From CAZCZU01 sp964503475 (lineage in GTDB: Bacteria > Pseudomonadota > Zetaproteobacteria > Mariprofundales > Mariprofundaceae), in the NCBI GenBank assembly GCA_964503475.1, contig CAZCZU010000007.1, positions 1 to 64,000 of the forward strand: a DNA stretch of 64,000 nucleotides. Reading direction: 5' to 3'. The notes beneath the pieces are model-generated. The model saw only the letters and a list, made by a program, of their open reading frames with translations. It had not been told where the DNA came from and searched no databases. Below are positions 25,036 to 34,657 of this stretch, in pieces; position 1 is the stretch's first letter; each line of letters starts with the position of its first letter. The position numbers were made by a program, and so were the translations under genes.

Positions 25036-26307
25036 ATGCCGATTATCATGGCCTGGAATATCGAGAATTTCGGTGCGCGGCGTGCCCGTCGCGGCAACTA
25101 CAGTGGCGTGGTCGATTTCGTGGGGATTCTGCTGCAGACCCTCAATGCCGATGTACTGGTGATCCAGGAGTTTCGTCGGCAAGGCGTCCAGTATCTGAAT
25201 CAGTTGCAGGCGCGTATGGGCGTCAACTGGCGTTTCGATTATCTGCCGGGGGCGGTGAATCAGGACAACCGTCCCAATGTCGTCTTCGGCGACCTGGCCT
25301 ACACTTCGGCAGCCAATACCGAGGGCTATGGCGTCGTCTACAGGCAGAACCAGCTGGAGCCGATCGCCAACGGCATGTCGTTCCAGGGCAGCAACGCTCA
25401 TCCCCCCCAGAGCCTGCTGAATCTGGTGACGCTGGGGCGGGTTCCGGATATTACTCGTATGGCCAACGTTCCGATCCGGCCCTCGAACGTGGGCGGCAAT
25501 GCCAATGATCTCGGCTTCCCGATTCCAAAGTGCTCGGACATCGCGGTATCAAAGAAGCGAACGAGATCGGGCGAAACGCGTCCCGATCGAACGATCTTTT
25601 CCATGCGTTTAAGTCGCTGCCCCTGCTATTGCCAGGTGAGTACGGGGGGCGACAATCATATGCCTTTCGTGGTCTATCACGCGCCGAACGGGAACCGGAG
25701 CTCCTTCTATGGTACCCTGATTACCGGCCTCTCCGGGCCATTGCAGGGAAATGGAAATGCTGTCGTCGCCGGCGATTTCAATATCACGGCTCAGGATCAG
25801 GTGCAAAACGGGTTCGATAACTTCACGAACATCCCCCCGAACAGCATGACAGCCGGCACGACGCCCGTCGGCGGCAACTATCCCTCATCGATGGTGAAAT
25901 ACGTCGATAATGTCTACCGGCCGCAAGCCCTGATCGCCGCCGATGTGAAGGCACAGGCCCAGGGGTCGGCACGCGATCAGCTCTTCTATCGGCTCGGTGC
26001 GGCGCCGGGCAATGTCGGCATCGTTGATCTGATCAGCAGCCTGCATCAGAACGATCCGAACTATAATGCCAACCTGACAACGGCCGTACTCGCATCAAAC
26101 GATATCCGTACCATGGTCCGCAATGCGATTGCCAATAATGATCTGCCGGAAATGGTGCGCACCAACAATGCGGCCATCACGGATCTTCAGAATACCTTCA
26201 CGGACCCGACGACGCCTCCGGCGGCCGGTTTCGCCAACTACCGCACCATCGCGATCTTTCTGAACTGCTTTATCAGCGATCATCTGCCGGTGGCCATCGA
26301 TGTCTGA
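25036..26307 (+). CDS. endonuclease/exonuclease/phosphatase-fold hydrolase
   Basis: Encodes 423 residues from ATG 25036 with GGGG upstream. The EEP motifs are visible in order: AWNIENFG (Asn of the first motif), IQEFRR (metal-binding Glu), YHAPNG, AGDFN (catalytic Asp/Asn) and SDHLPV (final Asp-His pair) at the very C-terminus. An insertion between residues about 160 and 210 carries a cysteine trio (CPCYC). No signal peptide is seen. The family cleaves DNA, RNA, phospholipids or inositol phosphates; the substrate is unknown here. Its stop overlaps the start of the 2760-residue gene, so the two are translationally coupled. Confidence 0.85.
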   Translation: MPIIMAWNIENFGARRARRGNYSGVVDFVGILLQTLNADVLVIQEFRRQGVQYLNQLQARMGVNWRFDYLPGAVNQDNRPNVVFGDLAYTSAANTEGYGVVYRQNQLEPIANGMSFQGSNAHPPQSLLNLVTLGRVPDITRMANVPIRPSNVGGNANDLGFPIPKCSDIAVSKKRTRSGETRPDRTIFSMRLSRCPCYCQVSTGGDNHMPFVVYHAPNGNRSSFYGTLITGLSGPLQGNGNAVVAGDFNITAQDQVQNGFDNFTNIPPNSMTAGTTPVGGNYPSSMVKYVDNVYRPQALIAADVKAQAQGSARDQLFYRLGAAPGNVGIVDLISSLHQNDPNYNANLTTAVLASNDIRTMVRNAIANNDLPEMVRTNNAAITDLQNTFTDPTTPPAAGFANYRTIAIFLNCFISDHLPVAIDV

Positions 26308-29300
26308 GACGAAGGGAGGGGGCGTGGTGACCGAGAACCCGAAACAGCAGCTGGTCGATAAGATCAAGCAGAGCCTGGCCAGCGGCACGCCGTTCATTGC
26401 CGATTATCAGAGCCTGATCAACATTGCCGACGATCCGAAGAAGCCGCTGGTCTATGTCACCGTCGAGATCGATACGACACTCGATTCGCTGGCGCAGATG
26501 CCGTCGCTGGTCGGGCTGCCGGTCGGCAACCTTGTCCCGACCAATATGCCGCTGCTCAAAGAGGTGTTCTCCAGCATCAGTCTGCAGTCGGTTTCCTTCA
26601 CGCTGGCCACGGATACGAAGAGCATCAGCGATATCCAGTGCATCATCGCCTTCGGGAAAGACGACACGGATGCCACGCTCCCGATCACCGATAAGTTCGC
26701 GGTCAGTCTGAAAACGCTGGCGCTGACGCTGGTGACGCCGGGTGGCGGCCTGCCGCCGCAGCTGCTGGCCGGAGCCCAGGGCGGGATGCAGATCAACGGC
26801 AAACCGCTGGATGTGGAGGTGCTCTTTCCCGACGCCTCCCTGTCGGTCAAGGAGTCGCCGCTTGTCTATATCACCATTGCCGATTTCCTTAGCCTGTTCG
26901 AGCTTGATGCCGGCTCCCCCTTTGCCGACCTGAATGTTGTCGATCTTGATTTCTATACCGACCTGAGCTCCAAATCGGTCAGTTTCTCGGCCAATGTCAT
27001 CTACGACGGCGGCAGCGATCAGTTCCTGCCGCTGATTCCCGATACCCTGGGCATGTCGCAGATGGGATTCGGCTTCAGCCACGATGCGGGCGTCAACAGC
27101 GGCAGTGTCTCCGGCACCCTCGATTTCAAGCTGCCGACCGGCCAGGCGACGACCGGCCTGATCTTTGCCGTCGAGGCGGACTACGGCAGCAAGGTGTGGA
27201 AATTCAGCGGCGATATCGATGTTGCGGCCACGAAGCAGGCCTGGAAGGTCACGGACGATAAGGGGCTGACGCTGGCGGCCATCTCGCAGAACATGTTCGG
27301 TATCGAGGGCTCGCTGCTTCCGCAGGGGCTGGCTTCGCTCTATATCGCCTCGTGCGACGTCTCTTACACCACGGGCGGCAGCGACTACAGCTTTAACGGC
27401 GTTTTCGGGGGCCAGTGGCAGATTTTCGATCTGGATGTGCAGACGCAGGTTTCGATTGCCATCAGCAGCCAGACGGCGGATAGCAAGGTTGTGAAAAAGC
27501 AGTGCGTGAACTGCGAATTCATCATCGCGGTCGAGGGCTACGGCAACAACGGTTTCGAGTTCGAGCTTGGCTATGACTTCGTCAACAAAAGTGCCACGGC
27601 AGCCATTCCCGCCATCGGCCTTGAGGGCAGCTTCGCGGACGACACGGTCAGTCTTACCTTTGCCGAAACACTGGCACTTGAAGCGCTGGTCGAGTGGTTT
27701 GTGCGCTCGGCGACCGGCAATCCGGGTTTTGCCTTCTCACCGCTGTGGTCGGAGATTTTCTCGCCGTTCGCCATCCCGGCCAAAACAGAACTGAGCATCG
27801 GTTTGAAGGATAAGTCGGTCAGCTGCACCTATCCGGTGAACAAGTCTTTCTTCGGCAATACCCTCGATAGCATCAAGATCGACTACGATCCGACCAAATC
27901 GAAAGACGAAAGGCTGCAGCTGCAGCTTGAGGGCGATTTCCCCGGCCTGATCCTGAGCAACGGGGAGGCCCCCGAAAAAGGCAAGCCGGTGGCCTGGAAT
28001 CCGTCCAAGCCAGGCAGCGAACCGGCCGTGCCGGGCCTGGGCTCCAAGTTCGAGCTCGATATGGTGGCACTGGGCCAGCACATCGCCTTCCCGACTCCGG
28101 CACCGAAAACGGTCGAAGACGCGGTCAGTACACTGATCAAGGCTCTGGAAGATGAACAGCACATCTTCCCGAAGGGGCTGGAGTTCTCCGATCAGAGCGG
28201 CTGGCTGATCGGGGCCAAGGCGGTGTTCGTCGGCCAGATCGAGGCCGAGATTATCTTCAACGACCCGAACATCTACGGCCTGATGATCACGGTGGTGAAG
28301 CCGAAGGGCAAAACCCCGTCCGATCCCAAGCTGGCCGCCTTCGAAGGCCTCTATTTCGAGGTGCTCTACCGCAAGATCAACGATGCCATCGGCGAATACT
28401 ATGTGGCGCTTACCCTGCCCGAGAAGTTCCGCAAGCTCGATTTCGGCGAAGTAGTCGTGCAACTGCCGTCGTTCAGCCTCGCCATCTACACCAACGGCAA
28501 CTTCAAGATCGACCTTGGCTTTCCCTACAAGGCGGATTTCAGCAAATCGTTTGTCCTGACCTACCTGGTCTTTACCGGCCAGGGCGGCTTCTACTTCGGC
28601 TACCTCTCCGGTGCCACGGCCGATTCATTGCCGGCCTACAATCCGAAGCTTGGTGACTTCAATCCGGTCATCGAGTTCGGCCTCGGACTGGCGGTGGGCA
28701 TACAGCGGGGCTTCAGTGCCGGGCCGCTTTCGGCCCAGGTCAGCCTGCTGCTGGAGGCGATCGTCCAGGGTACCTATGCCAAATACAGTCTGATTCAGGT
28801 GCCTGCATCGGGGCCGTCCAGCGATATCTACTACAAGATGCAGGGCACGGTCCGTTTTGTCGGCCAACTGACCGGCAAGGTCGATCTGGTGATCATCACC
28901 GCTTCGGTGCTGGTGCGCCTGGTGGCGACGGCTGTGCTGGTGATGGAGGCCTACCGCAAGACGCAGGCCGGCTTCAGCGTTGAGGTGAGTGTGGCCGTGA
29001 CGGTGAAGATCGGTATCGGCTTCTTCAGCATCCATGTTCACTTAAGCTTCGATACCACGGTGACCGAATCGTTCGAGTTCGGCAGCAACGGCAGGGGCCT
29101 TTGGGAGCCGGATTCCCAGGCGCTCGAGGCGATCATGCTGGGCGGGGAAGCCGGGAACGGCTTCCAGGTAGGCTGGCAGCCGGTGCAATTCAGCGATAAG
29201 GGCGACACCTTCTGCCAGCTCAATACCTATTTCGTTCCGCAGTTGACCATCGCCGGAGCGAACGAGCCGCACTATGTCGGCATGCTCTACCTGAACAATC

Positions 29301-32300
29301 CGCAGCAACCGGTTTCGGGCAAGGTGGACTACCAGGATACGACCCCCTCTTTCGGCGATTTCGCCTCGGGCGTTCTGCTCTGGGTGCTCAACGCCTGTAA
29401 CAACGGCGGCAGCACGACCCCGATCAGCCGCACGGATGCCATGGCGAAACCGGTATCGGCCGCGGATGTCGCCAATATGCAGGCCTTTTTCGACCAGACC
29501 AACGATCCCTTCACCCTTGCCCAGTTGCAGGCGTTCACGAGCTGCTATTACCAGCTCAAGGTCGCCCCGCTGGCGGAAGGCAATGGCAAGCAGGCGGACT
29601 ACGGCCTGGCCTTCTTCCCGATGCTGAATGAGCTGCAGGTCAGCTATAAGGAGTCCGATCAGCCGGCCATGCTGATGCGTATGGAGTCGCTCAGTGTGAC
29701 TGACGACTTCCTGGAACATCTCAGCGGCGGAATGGGGCAAGGTGCTCTGGCTCAGGAGTATCTGGCCGGCTTTGCCACCGCGAAGCGGCCGGTTGTCGGC
29801 GAAAGCACGCCGCTGTCTCTGGATCAGCGCATGCTGCTCGATTATGTCTTGCTGGTGATCAAGTTTGGCCTGAAAGAGACGGCCACGCAGATGGCGGCAG
29901 CCAAACCGCCAGCCACGATCGGCGATTTGCTGAATGGCCTGCAGGGCAAGTTTGGCGGTGCGGCCGGCTATGCCTCCCGCTACATGCTGCATGGTATCCG
30001 GATGGCTGAATCCACCTCGGCTGCTGCCCTTGATCCGCTCTACCGGCTGACCGGCCAGCAGTTCCCGGTCGGTGGAACGACGGCCGACAGTGCCACGATC
30101 GAGCTGGCACTGGCCAAGGGCGCGGACGATCACTGGAATATGAGTTTCCCGAGTGGCGACGCTCTGGTGATCGAATCGGGCGACGGGCTGTTCAAGAGTC
30201 CGAAACAGATTGCCGAGGATATGACGCTGGATTTCAACCCGGCAGCAGGCGGTCAGGTTACGGCCGGAGCCCTCGATATCGCATACACGGCGCCGAAGAG
30301 ATTCGGCCTGAACATGAAGACCGACTGGAACATGCCGATCAACGGCAAGGAGAGCACGCTCTGGTCGTTGCCGACCGGGCTGATGCATGCTATTGCGGCC
30401 GGGGGCGGGAAGACTCCGTTTGCGATCTACCAGGGTAGCTACGACAGCAGCAGCGGGGCCGCGAGCGAGCCTGCGGCACTGCTGCCGGCCGAATTCAGCT
30501 GGGCGACGCAGATATCATTCACGGTCAGGCGTATCGCTGATGCGAGCAGCGGTACTGGCGGGAAGACCTATCTCGACGGTATCTACGAACTGGCCGGTGT
30601 CGATGCGACCGGGTTGTTGCGCCTGGCGGATATGCTTGAGCAACAGGGCCAGTCGGGCGACATCAGCCTGGCGTTTGCCTATGCGGTGAAGAATAGCCAG
30701 GGACATGTCACGGCCTTCCAGTCGGATACCAACGACACCCTTCGCTGGTCGATGGTCAAGAGCAACCTGTCGACCGAGAGTCGGCCTCCGGCCCAGATGT
30801 TCCTGGCCATTGCCGAGGGTGCAGGCGATACGGCCGCAATCCATAGCTTCCTGATGCAGCTGTGGGAGGGCGGCATCACCAATTCAGGCGGCTACTATTT
30901 CCACTACTTCGATGGTGAACAGGGGGTGCCGGCCAATCTGTTCGATGCGGATGGTAAGGCGGAGCTGATGGCGATCGTTAATTTTGCCAACGCTAAGGAG
31001 GCGATTGCACCGGCTGCATATGTCAACGCCCTGCAGACGGTTCACCCGAGCGGGGAGAACAGCTTCTTTTATGCCAGTGCAGACGGGATCGAAGAGACCA
31101 CGGCGACGATCCTGCCCGGTCATATCGGCATCGAGGTGAGCCGCCCCGTGCCGCCGTCCGGGGGCAGTGCCGCGCCGGGCAAGGAGGATTACGGCCCGAG
31201 CCTGAACCACCTCTACAACCTGCTGACCTGTTACATCAGCAAGATCGGCGATGCCGAACCGACTGCACCGATGCGTACCACGGGCATCACCCCGCTGAAC
31301 GACAGCGGCTCGACCGGCGACGCATCGCCCTGGGTCTATCGCAAGGTGCTGCCGTTGATGCCCGCTATGGTGCCGGGCGGCGATGGCAAGCAGCCGCCGG
31401 CCGGACTCAACCCCTATACGGCAGTGGGGCAGGAGGTATCCTTCTTCTCCGCCTGGACCGATGTGTTTGGCAACCAGGCCGCCTCGCCGAGCTCCGTCGT
31501 GTCCCCGATCCTTGTAGGCTATTATGACCCGGTCATGGGCCTGGGGCAGCTGCCACACCTCGGCAGCAGTTACAGCTTCAGCAGCGGTGCGGACAGTGCC
31601 CGGCTCGAAGTGCAATTTGGCTTCAATGCCGACAGCTATGCCGCTTACCAGGCCGAGTTTGTCCAACTCTACGCAGCGGTAGCGAAGGCCATGAGCAGCC
31701 TGTCGGGCGAGGCCGGAGCTGCGTGGCAGGCATGCACGACACTGGCGAAGCGCAGCACGATGATTGCTGATGCCCTGGCCGGCGACTACGGCACGCCCGG
31801 TCCGGAGGCCGCCACACTGCAGGCGGCCCAGGAGCAGCTTGCTTCGGTGGAACAGCGCCTGAACAACGACCAGCAGTGCTACGCCACCTTCTACTATCAA
31901 TTGACCCGATTCGATGATCCGAAGAAGAACATCACCGCTTACCTGGCCAGTTCGATGCTCAATCCGATCAAGGATGCCGGTGGCAATACGCTTCCCGGTA
32001 TCGATATCGGCACCGACACACTGCAGGCGAATGCTGCCTCCGTGTATGCCTTCTTCTCGGCATTGACAGCCTGGCTCGGCAACGACCCTTCGAAAGCCCT
32101 GCCTGCAGGGCCGACATTGAAGCCCCTGACCCTTAGTCAGGGCTTTGCGCCCGCGGATCTGGTCGGCGATTACCTTTATGTGCTGGATGTCTCGCTTGTT
32201 CTCGTACGCGACGAGAGCTACGTACTGGAGAAGTTCAGGCATGGCGAGGCCCAGACCTCAACATCCACGCTTTTACCACAGTACGATGCCCAGGCCAGCA

Positions 32301-34582
32301 AGGATGCACCGCTGACCTATATCCAGTTTGCCACCGATTTCGCTGCTGCGTTCACGGCCAAGTCGATGCAGGTGGCCACCGGTGCGGCCTGGGAGGCCGG
32401 GCAGGCTGCACAGGGCAAGCAGTTCTGGGTACTGCGTTACGGCAAGAACGGTATCAGCGTCAGTGCCGATACCTCGTCTCCGGCCGAATATTATGCGCCG
32501 CGCCCGCTCTCCAACCAGTTGTTGTCGCAAAAGGATGTGGCGATACAGGCTTTCGATACCACGACGGGCATACTGAAGCCGGGGACTCCCTTCACGGTAT
32601 CCGATGTCGATCTCGATGCGTTGATGGGACGTTTCCTGCTGGCTGTCGAGCGCTTTTTGACACCGGAGTCGGCCGTGGCGGCCTCCATTGCCAACAGTGG
32701 TGCATTTGCCGATATTCTGACCGCCAAGCGCGATATTGCCGAAAACCTGTGCCAGACAATGACCAACCTTACGTCCGGCAAGAGCTACTCGGATCCATCC
32801 TCGGCCACGCCGGCCATGGCGGCCGCCGTGGAGAAACTGAAGCAGGAGTGCCTGGTTTCGCTGACCAACTTCTACGAGATGGATGCCGTGATCAGCCAGG
32901 CGCTGAAGGGGAGTTGTCAGGGTGGGGGCAAGCCGCCGCGGCTCAACCTGTTCGGTTCGCCGACCGATTCCTCGGCCACCGCACAGCCCGACAGCAATTT
33001 CTCGCTCTCGACGGGCAAGGCCCCGATCAACGATGGCGCTTCCTACCTGGCCTATAGCCTGAAAAGCAAACGCAAGGGTATGGACGGCCAGTTCAATGCG
33101 CCGCTCCAGTTCGATGTGGGTGCCATTGAGCACGATATGCAGACGATTTCGGACGGTGCGATCGACTACACCTCCGGTGCCTGGGTGCGTCTGCTGCTGG
33201 CGCCGCAGCCGATCCAGCTCGGCGATATCGATTTCCAGATTCCATTGCGTGCCTATCCGATGCCGCCATCGCTGCTCGGGCAGGATTATGCATCGGTGCT
33301 CGACGAGGGCAGCGTCAGCGGCCTGAGCGGGCAGTCCGGCACCCTGATCGACAAGGCCAAGGAGTGGGCCTTCGATGTGGTATACGGCCATCGCTATGTG
33401 GCACAGGACACCATCTACAACCGGACCACGCTCAATATCGGTCTGCAGGGCGGACCCGAGATGCTGTTTGCGGAGAGTGGCAAGACCCTGCTCGAGGCCT
33501 TGACCGATTTCGACCAGAACATCGCGCCGATCGAGCGTTTCATGGCCGAGAATCTGAAGCAGGCCCTCGGGGGGCAGCCCGCACCGTCGAATCTGATCAA
33601 TGCCGTGGCATCGTTCGCTTCGCTGGTGCAGGAGGTGGCCGCTTCCGACTGGGGGCTGACGAGCGGGCCGGAGACGGAGATGCTTTTGCAGAGTTCCGGC
33701 CTGCAGCCGTATCAATCCCAGTACATGGTGAGCGAGGGCGTGCCCAATCCGGCGACGGGCAAGGATGACGGTATCTTCTATGTCGAGGTGGCGCGTGGCT
33801 CGCAGGAGGCGGGTTATCAGAAGATCGCGCCGCTTCCCGAGGTATGCATCGAGGGGTTGACGACTGACAAGGTGGGCAGCGAAGCGGAGCCGGCCTATTA
33901 CCGCTTCCTGGATGCGCAGAAGAAGCCGCTGACGAAGCTGGCTGCAGCGGCCTATACGGAACGGACGTTGAAGCTGCAGCCGCTGAATATCATCGACCGC
34001 CAGAATGGCCGGGCCGAGATCAAGGTGGTGCGCAACCAGGGACTGCCGGCGGCATTTGTCTACGAAACCCCCTATGTCTCCTACCCCGAGATCGTGACAC
34101 CGCATCTCGACCTGAGCACGGCGATCGATTTCTCTGCCGTGGGCGGAGGCACGAGCGGCCAGAATCTGCCAACGCATCTGCAGGATCTGTTCAACGTGCT
34201 GTTGACCGGTACGGATGACAAGGTTTCGGAGCAGTCGGGCAGTTTCAGGATCGTCGGTTACTATCAGTATCCGCTGGCGGGGGATGCAGGCACGGGGGCG
34301 CACAGTCTGCCGCAGATCGAGGTGCCCGTGCTGTTCAGTCTGCCGATGCCGTTGCCGTTTGATCCATCCAATCCGGATGTGCAGGCCTATATCAAAAATG
34401 CCGGCAATCGCATGCAGGCCTGGGTAACGAATAACCGGCCGGCGCATTTGGCTGCTGGCGCTAACGGTTCAGGAAGTTTCCGTTTCGACATCACCATTTT
34501 CACCGAGTTGTCGAAGTCGGGCGAGCCGATTCTGCGCTTGAGGAATCTCTATCTGCCTGTCGACAGCGTGAAACCGGATTAA
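26300..34582 (+). CDS. 2760-residue orphan giant protein
   Basis: The reading frame is uninterrupted for 8.3 kb. The ATG overlaps the stop of the nuclease gene. No signal peptide. Residues 1-900 are beta-rich repeats with amphipathic strands (VYVTVEIDTTLDSLAQMPSL, then IEAEIIFND, then GGFYFGYLSGATADSLPAY), ending in a hydrophobic stretch around 865-885. Residues about 950-1400 are mixed. Residues about 1690-1760 hold a FSAWTDVFGN segment, followed by a coiled-coil (about 1833-1870), and the last 500 are again beta-rich. The first part recalls large bacterial and fungal DUF6603-type proteins, but I cannot confirm that. I recognise no catalytic motif. Confidence 0.8.
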   Translation: MSETKGGGVVTENPKQQLVDKIKQSLASGTPFIADYQSLINIADDPKKPLVYVTVEIDTTLDSLAQMPSLVGLPVGNLVPTNMPLLKEVFSSISLQSVSFTLATDTKSISDIQCIIAFGKDDTDATLPITDKFAVSLKTLALTLVTPGGGLPPQLLAGAQGGMQINGKPLDVEVLFPDASLSVKESPLVYITIADFLSLFELDAGSPFADLNVVDLDFYTDLSSKSVSFSANVIYDGGSDQFLPLIPDTLGMSQMGFGFSHDAGVNSGSVSGTLDFKLPTGQATTGLIFAVEADYGSKVWKFSGDIDVAATKQAWKVTDDKGLTLAAISQNMFGIEGSLLPQGLASLYIASCDVSYTTGGSDYSFNGVFGGQWQIFDLDVQTQVSIAISSQTADSKVVKKQCVNCEFIIAVEGYGNNGFEFELGYDFVNKSATAAIPAIGLEGSFADDTVSLTFAETLALEALVEWFVRSATGNPGFAFSPLWSEIFSPFAIPAKTELSIGLKDKSVSCTYPVNKSFFGNTLDSIKIDYDPTKSKDERLQLQLEGDFPGLILSNGEAPEKGKPVAWNPSKPGSEPAVPGLGSKFELDMVALGQHIAFPTPAPKTVEDAVSTLIKALEDEQHIFPKGLEFSDQSGWLIGAKAVFVGQIEAEIIFNDPNIYGLMITVVKPKGKTPSDPKLAAFEGLYFEVLYRKINDAIGEYYVALTLPEKFRKLDFGEVVVQLPSFSLAIYTNGNFKIDLGFPYKADFSKSFVLTYLVFTGQGGFYFGYLSGATADSLPAYNPKLGDFNPVIEFGLGLAVGIQRGFSAGPLSAQVSLLLEAIVQGTYAKYSLIQVPASGPSSDIYYKMQGTVRFVGQLTGKVDLVIITASVLVRLVATAVLVMEAYRKTQAGFSVEVSVAVTVKIGIGFFSIHVHLSFDTTVTESFEFGSNGRGLWEPDSQALEAIMLGGEAGNGFQVGWQPVQFSDKGDTFCQLNTYFVPQLTIAGANEPHYVGMLYLNNPQQPVSGKVDYQDTTPSFGDFASGVLLWVLNACNNGGSTTPISRTDAMAKPVSAADVANMQAFFDQTNDPFTLAQLQAFTSCYYQLKVAPLAEGNGKQADYGLAFFPMLNELQVSYKESDQPAMLMRMESLSVTDDFLEHLSGGMGQGALAQEYLAGFATAKRPVVGESTPLSLDQRMLLDYVLLVIKFGLKETATQMAAAKPPATIGDLLNGLQGKFGGAAGYASRYMLHGIRMAESTSAAALDPLYRLTGQQFPVGGTTADSATIELALAKGADDHWNMSFPSGDALVIESGDGLFKSPKQIAEDMTLDFNPAAGGQVTAGALDIAYTAPKRFGLNMKTDWNMPINGKESTLWSLPTGLMHAIAAGGGKTPFAIYQGSYDSSSGAASEPAALLPAEFSWATQISFTVRRIADASSGTGGKTYLDGIYELAGVDATGLLRLADMLEQQGQSGDISLAFAYAVKNSQGHVTAFQSDTNDTLRWSMVKSNLSTESRPPAQMFLAIAEGAGDTAAIHSFLMQLWEGGITNSGGYYFHYFDGEQGVPANLFDADGKAELMAIVNFANAKEAIAPAAYVNALQTVHPSGENSFFYASADGIEETTATILPGHIGIEVSRPVPPSGGSAAPGKEDYGPSLNHLYNLLTCYISKIGDAEPTAPMRTTGITPLNDSGSTGDASPWVYRKVLPLMPAMVPGGDGKQPPAGLNPYTAVGQEVSFFSAWTDVFGNQAASPSSVVSPILVGYYDPVMGLGQLPHLGSSYSFSSGADSARLEVQFGFNADSYAAYQAEFVQLYAAVAKAMSSLSGEAGAAWQACTTLAKRSTMIADALAGDYGTPGPEAATLQAAQEQLASVEQRLNNDQQCYATFYYQLTRFDDPKKNITAYLASSMLNPIKDAGGNTLPGIDIGTDTLQANAASVYAFFSALTAWLGNDPSKALPAGPTLKPLTLSQGFAPADLVGDYLYVLDVSLVLVRDESYVLEKFRHGEAQTSTSTLLPQYDAQASKDAPLTYIQFATDFAAAFTAKSMQVATGAAWEAGQAAQGKQFWVLRYGKNGISVSADTSSPAEYYAPRPLSNQLLSQKDVAIQAFDTTTGILKPGTPFTVSDVDLDALMGRFLLAVERFLTPESAVAASIANSGAFADILTAKRDIAENLCQTMTNLTSGKSYSDPSSATPAMAAAVEKLKQECLVSLTNFYEMDAVISQALKGSCQGGGKPPRLNLFGSPTDSSATAQPDSNFSLSTGKAPINDGASYLAYSLKSKRKGMDGQFNAPLQFDVGAIEHDMQTISDGAIDYTSGAWVRLLLAPQPIQLGDIDFQIPLRAYPMPPSLLGQDYASVLDEGSVSGLSGQSGTLIDKAKEWAFDVVYGHRYVAQDTIYNRTTLNIGLQGGPEMLFAESGKTLLEALTDFDQNIAPIERFMAENLKQALGGQPAPSNLINAVASFASLVQEVAASDWGLTSGPETEMLLQSSGLQPYQSQYMVSEGVPNPATGKDDGIFYVEVARGSQEAGYQKIAPLPEVCIEGLTTDKVGSEAEPAYYRFLDAQKKPLTKLAAAAYTERTLKLQPLNIIDRQNGRAEIKVVRNQGLPAAFVYETPYVSYPEIVTPHLDLSTAIDFSAVGGGTSGQNLPTHLQDLFNVLLTGTDDKVSEQSGSFRIVGYYQYPLAGDAGTGAHSLPQIEVPVLFSLPMPLPFDPSNPDVQAYIKNAGNRMQAWVTNNRPAHLAAGANGSGSFRFDITIFTELSKSGEPILRLRNLYLPVDSVKPD

Positions 34583-34657
34583 ACCGGATGCTTTCAGGGC
34601 GAGCCTGTCGAAGCGACGAATGCCGGCCATAGCCAGTGGTGGCGACAGGAGGCCTGC

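Noticed and set aside
34606..34651. CCTGTCG...CGACAGG stem between the giant gene and the diguanylate cyclase
   Set aside because: The loop is very long and there is no T run on either strand; convergent genes here lack a clear terminator.
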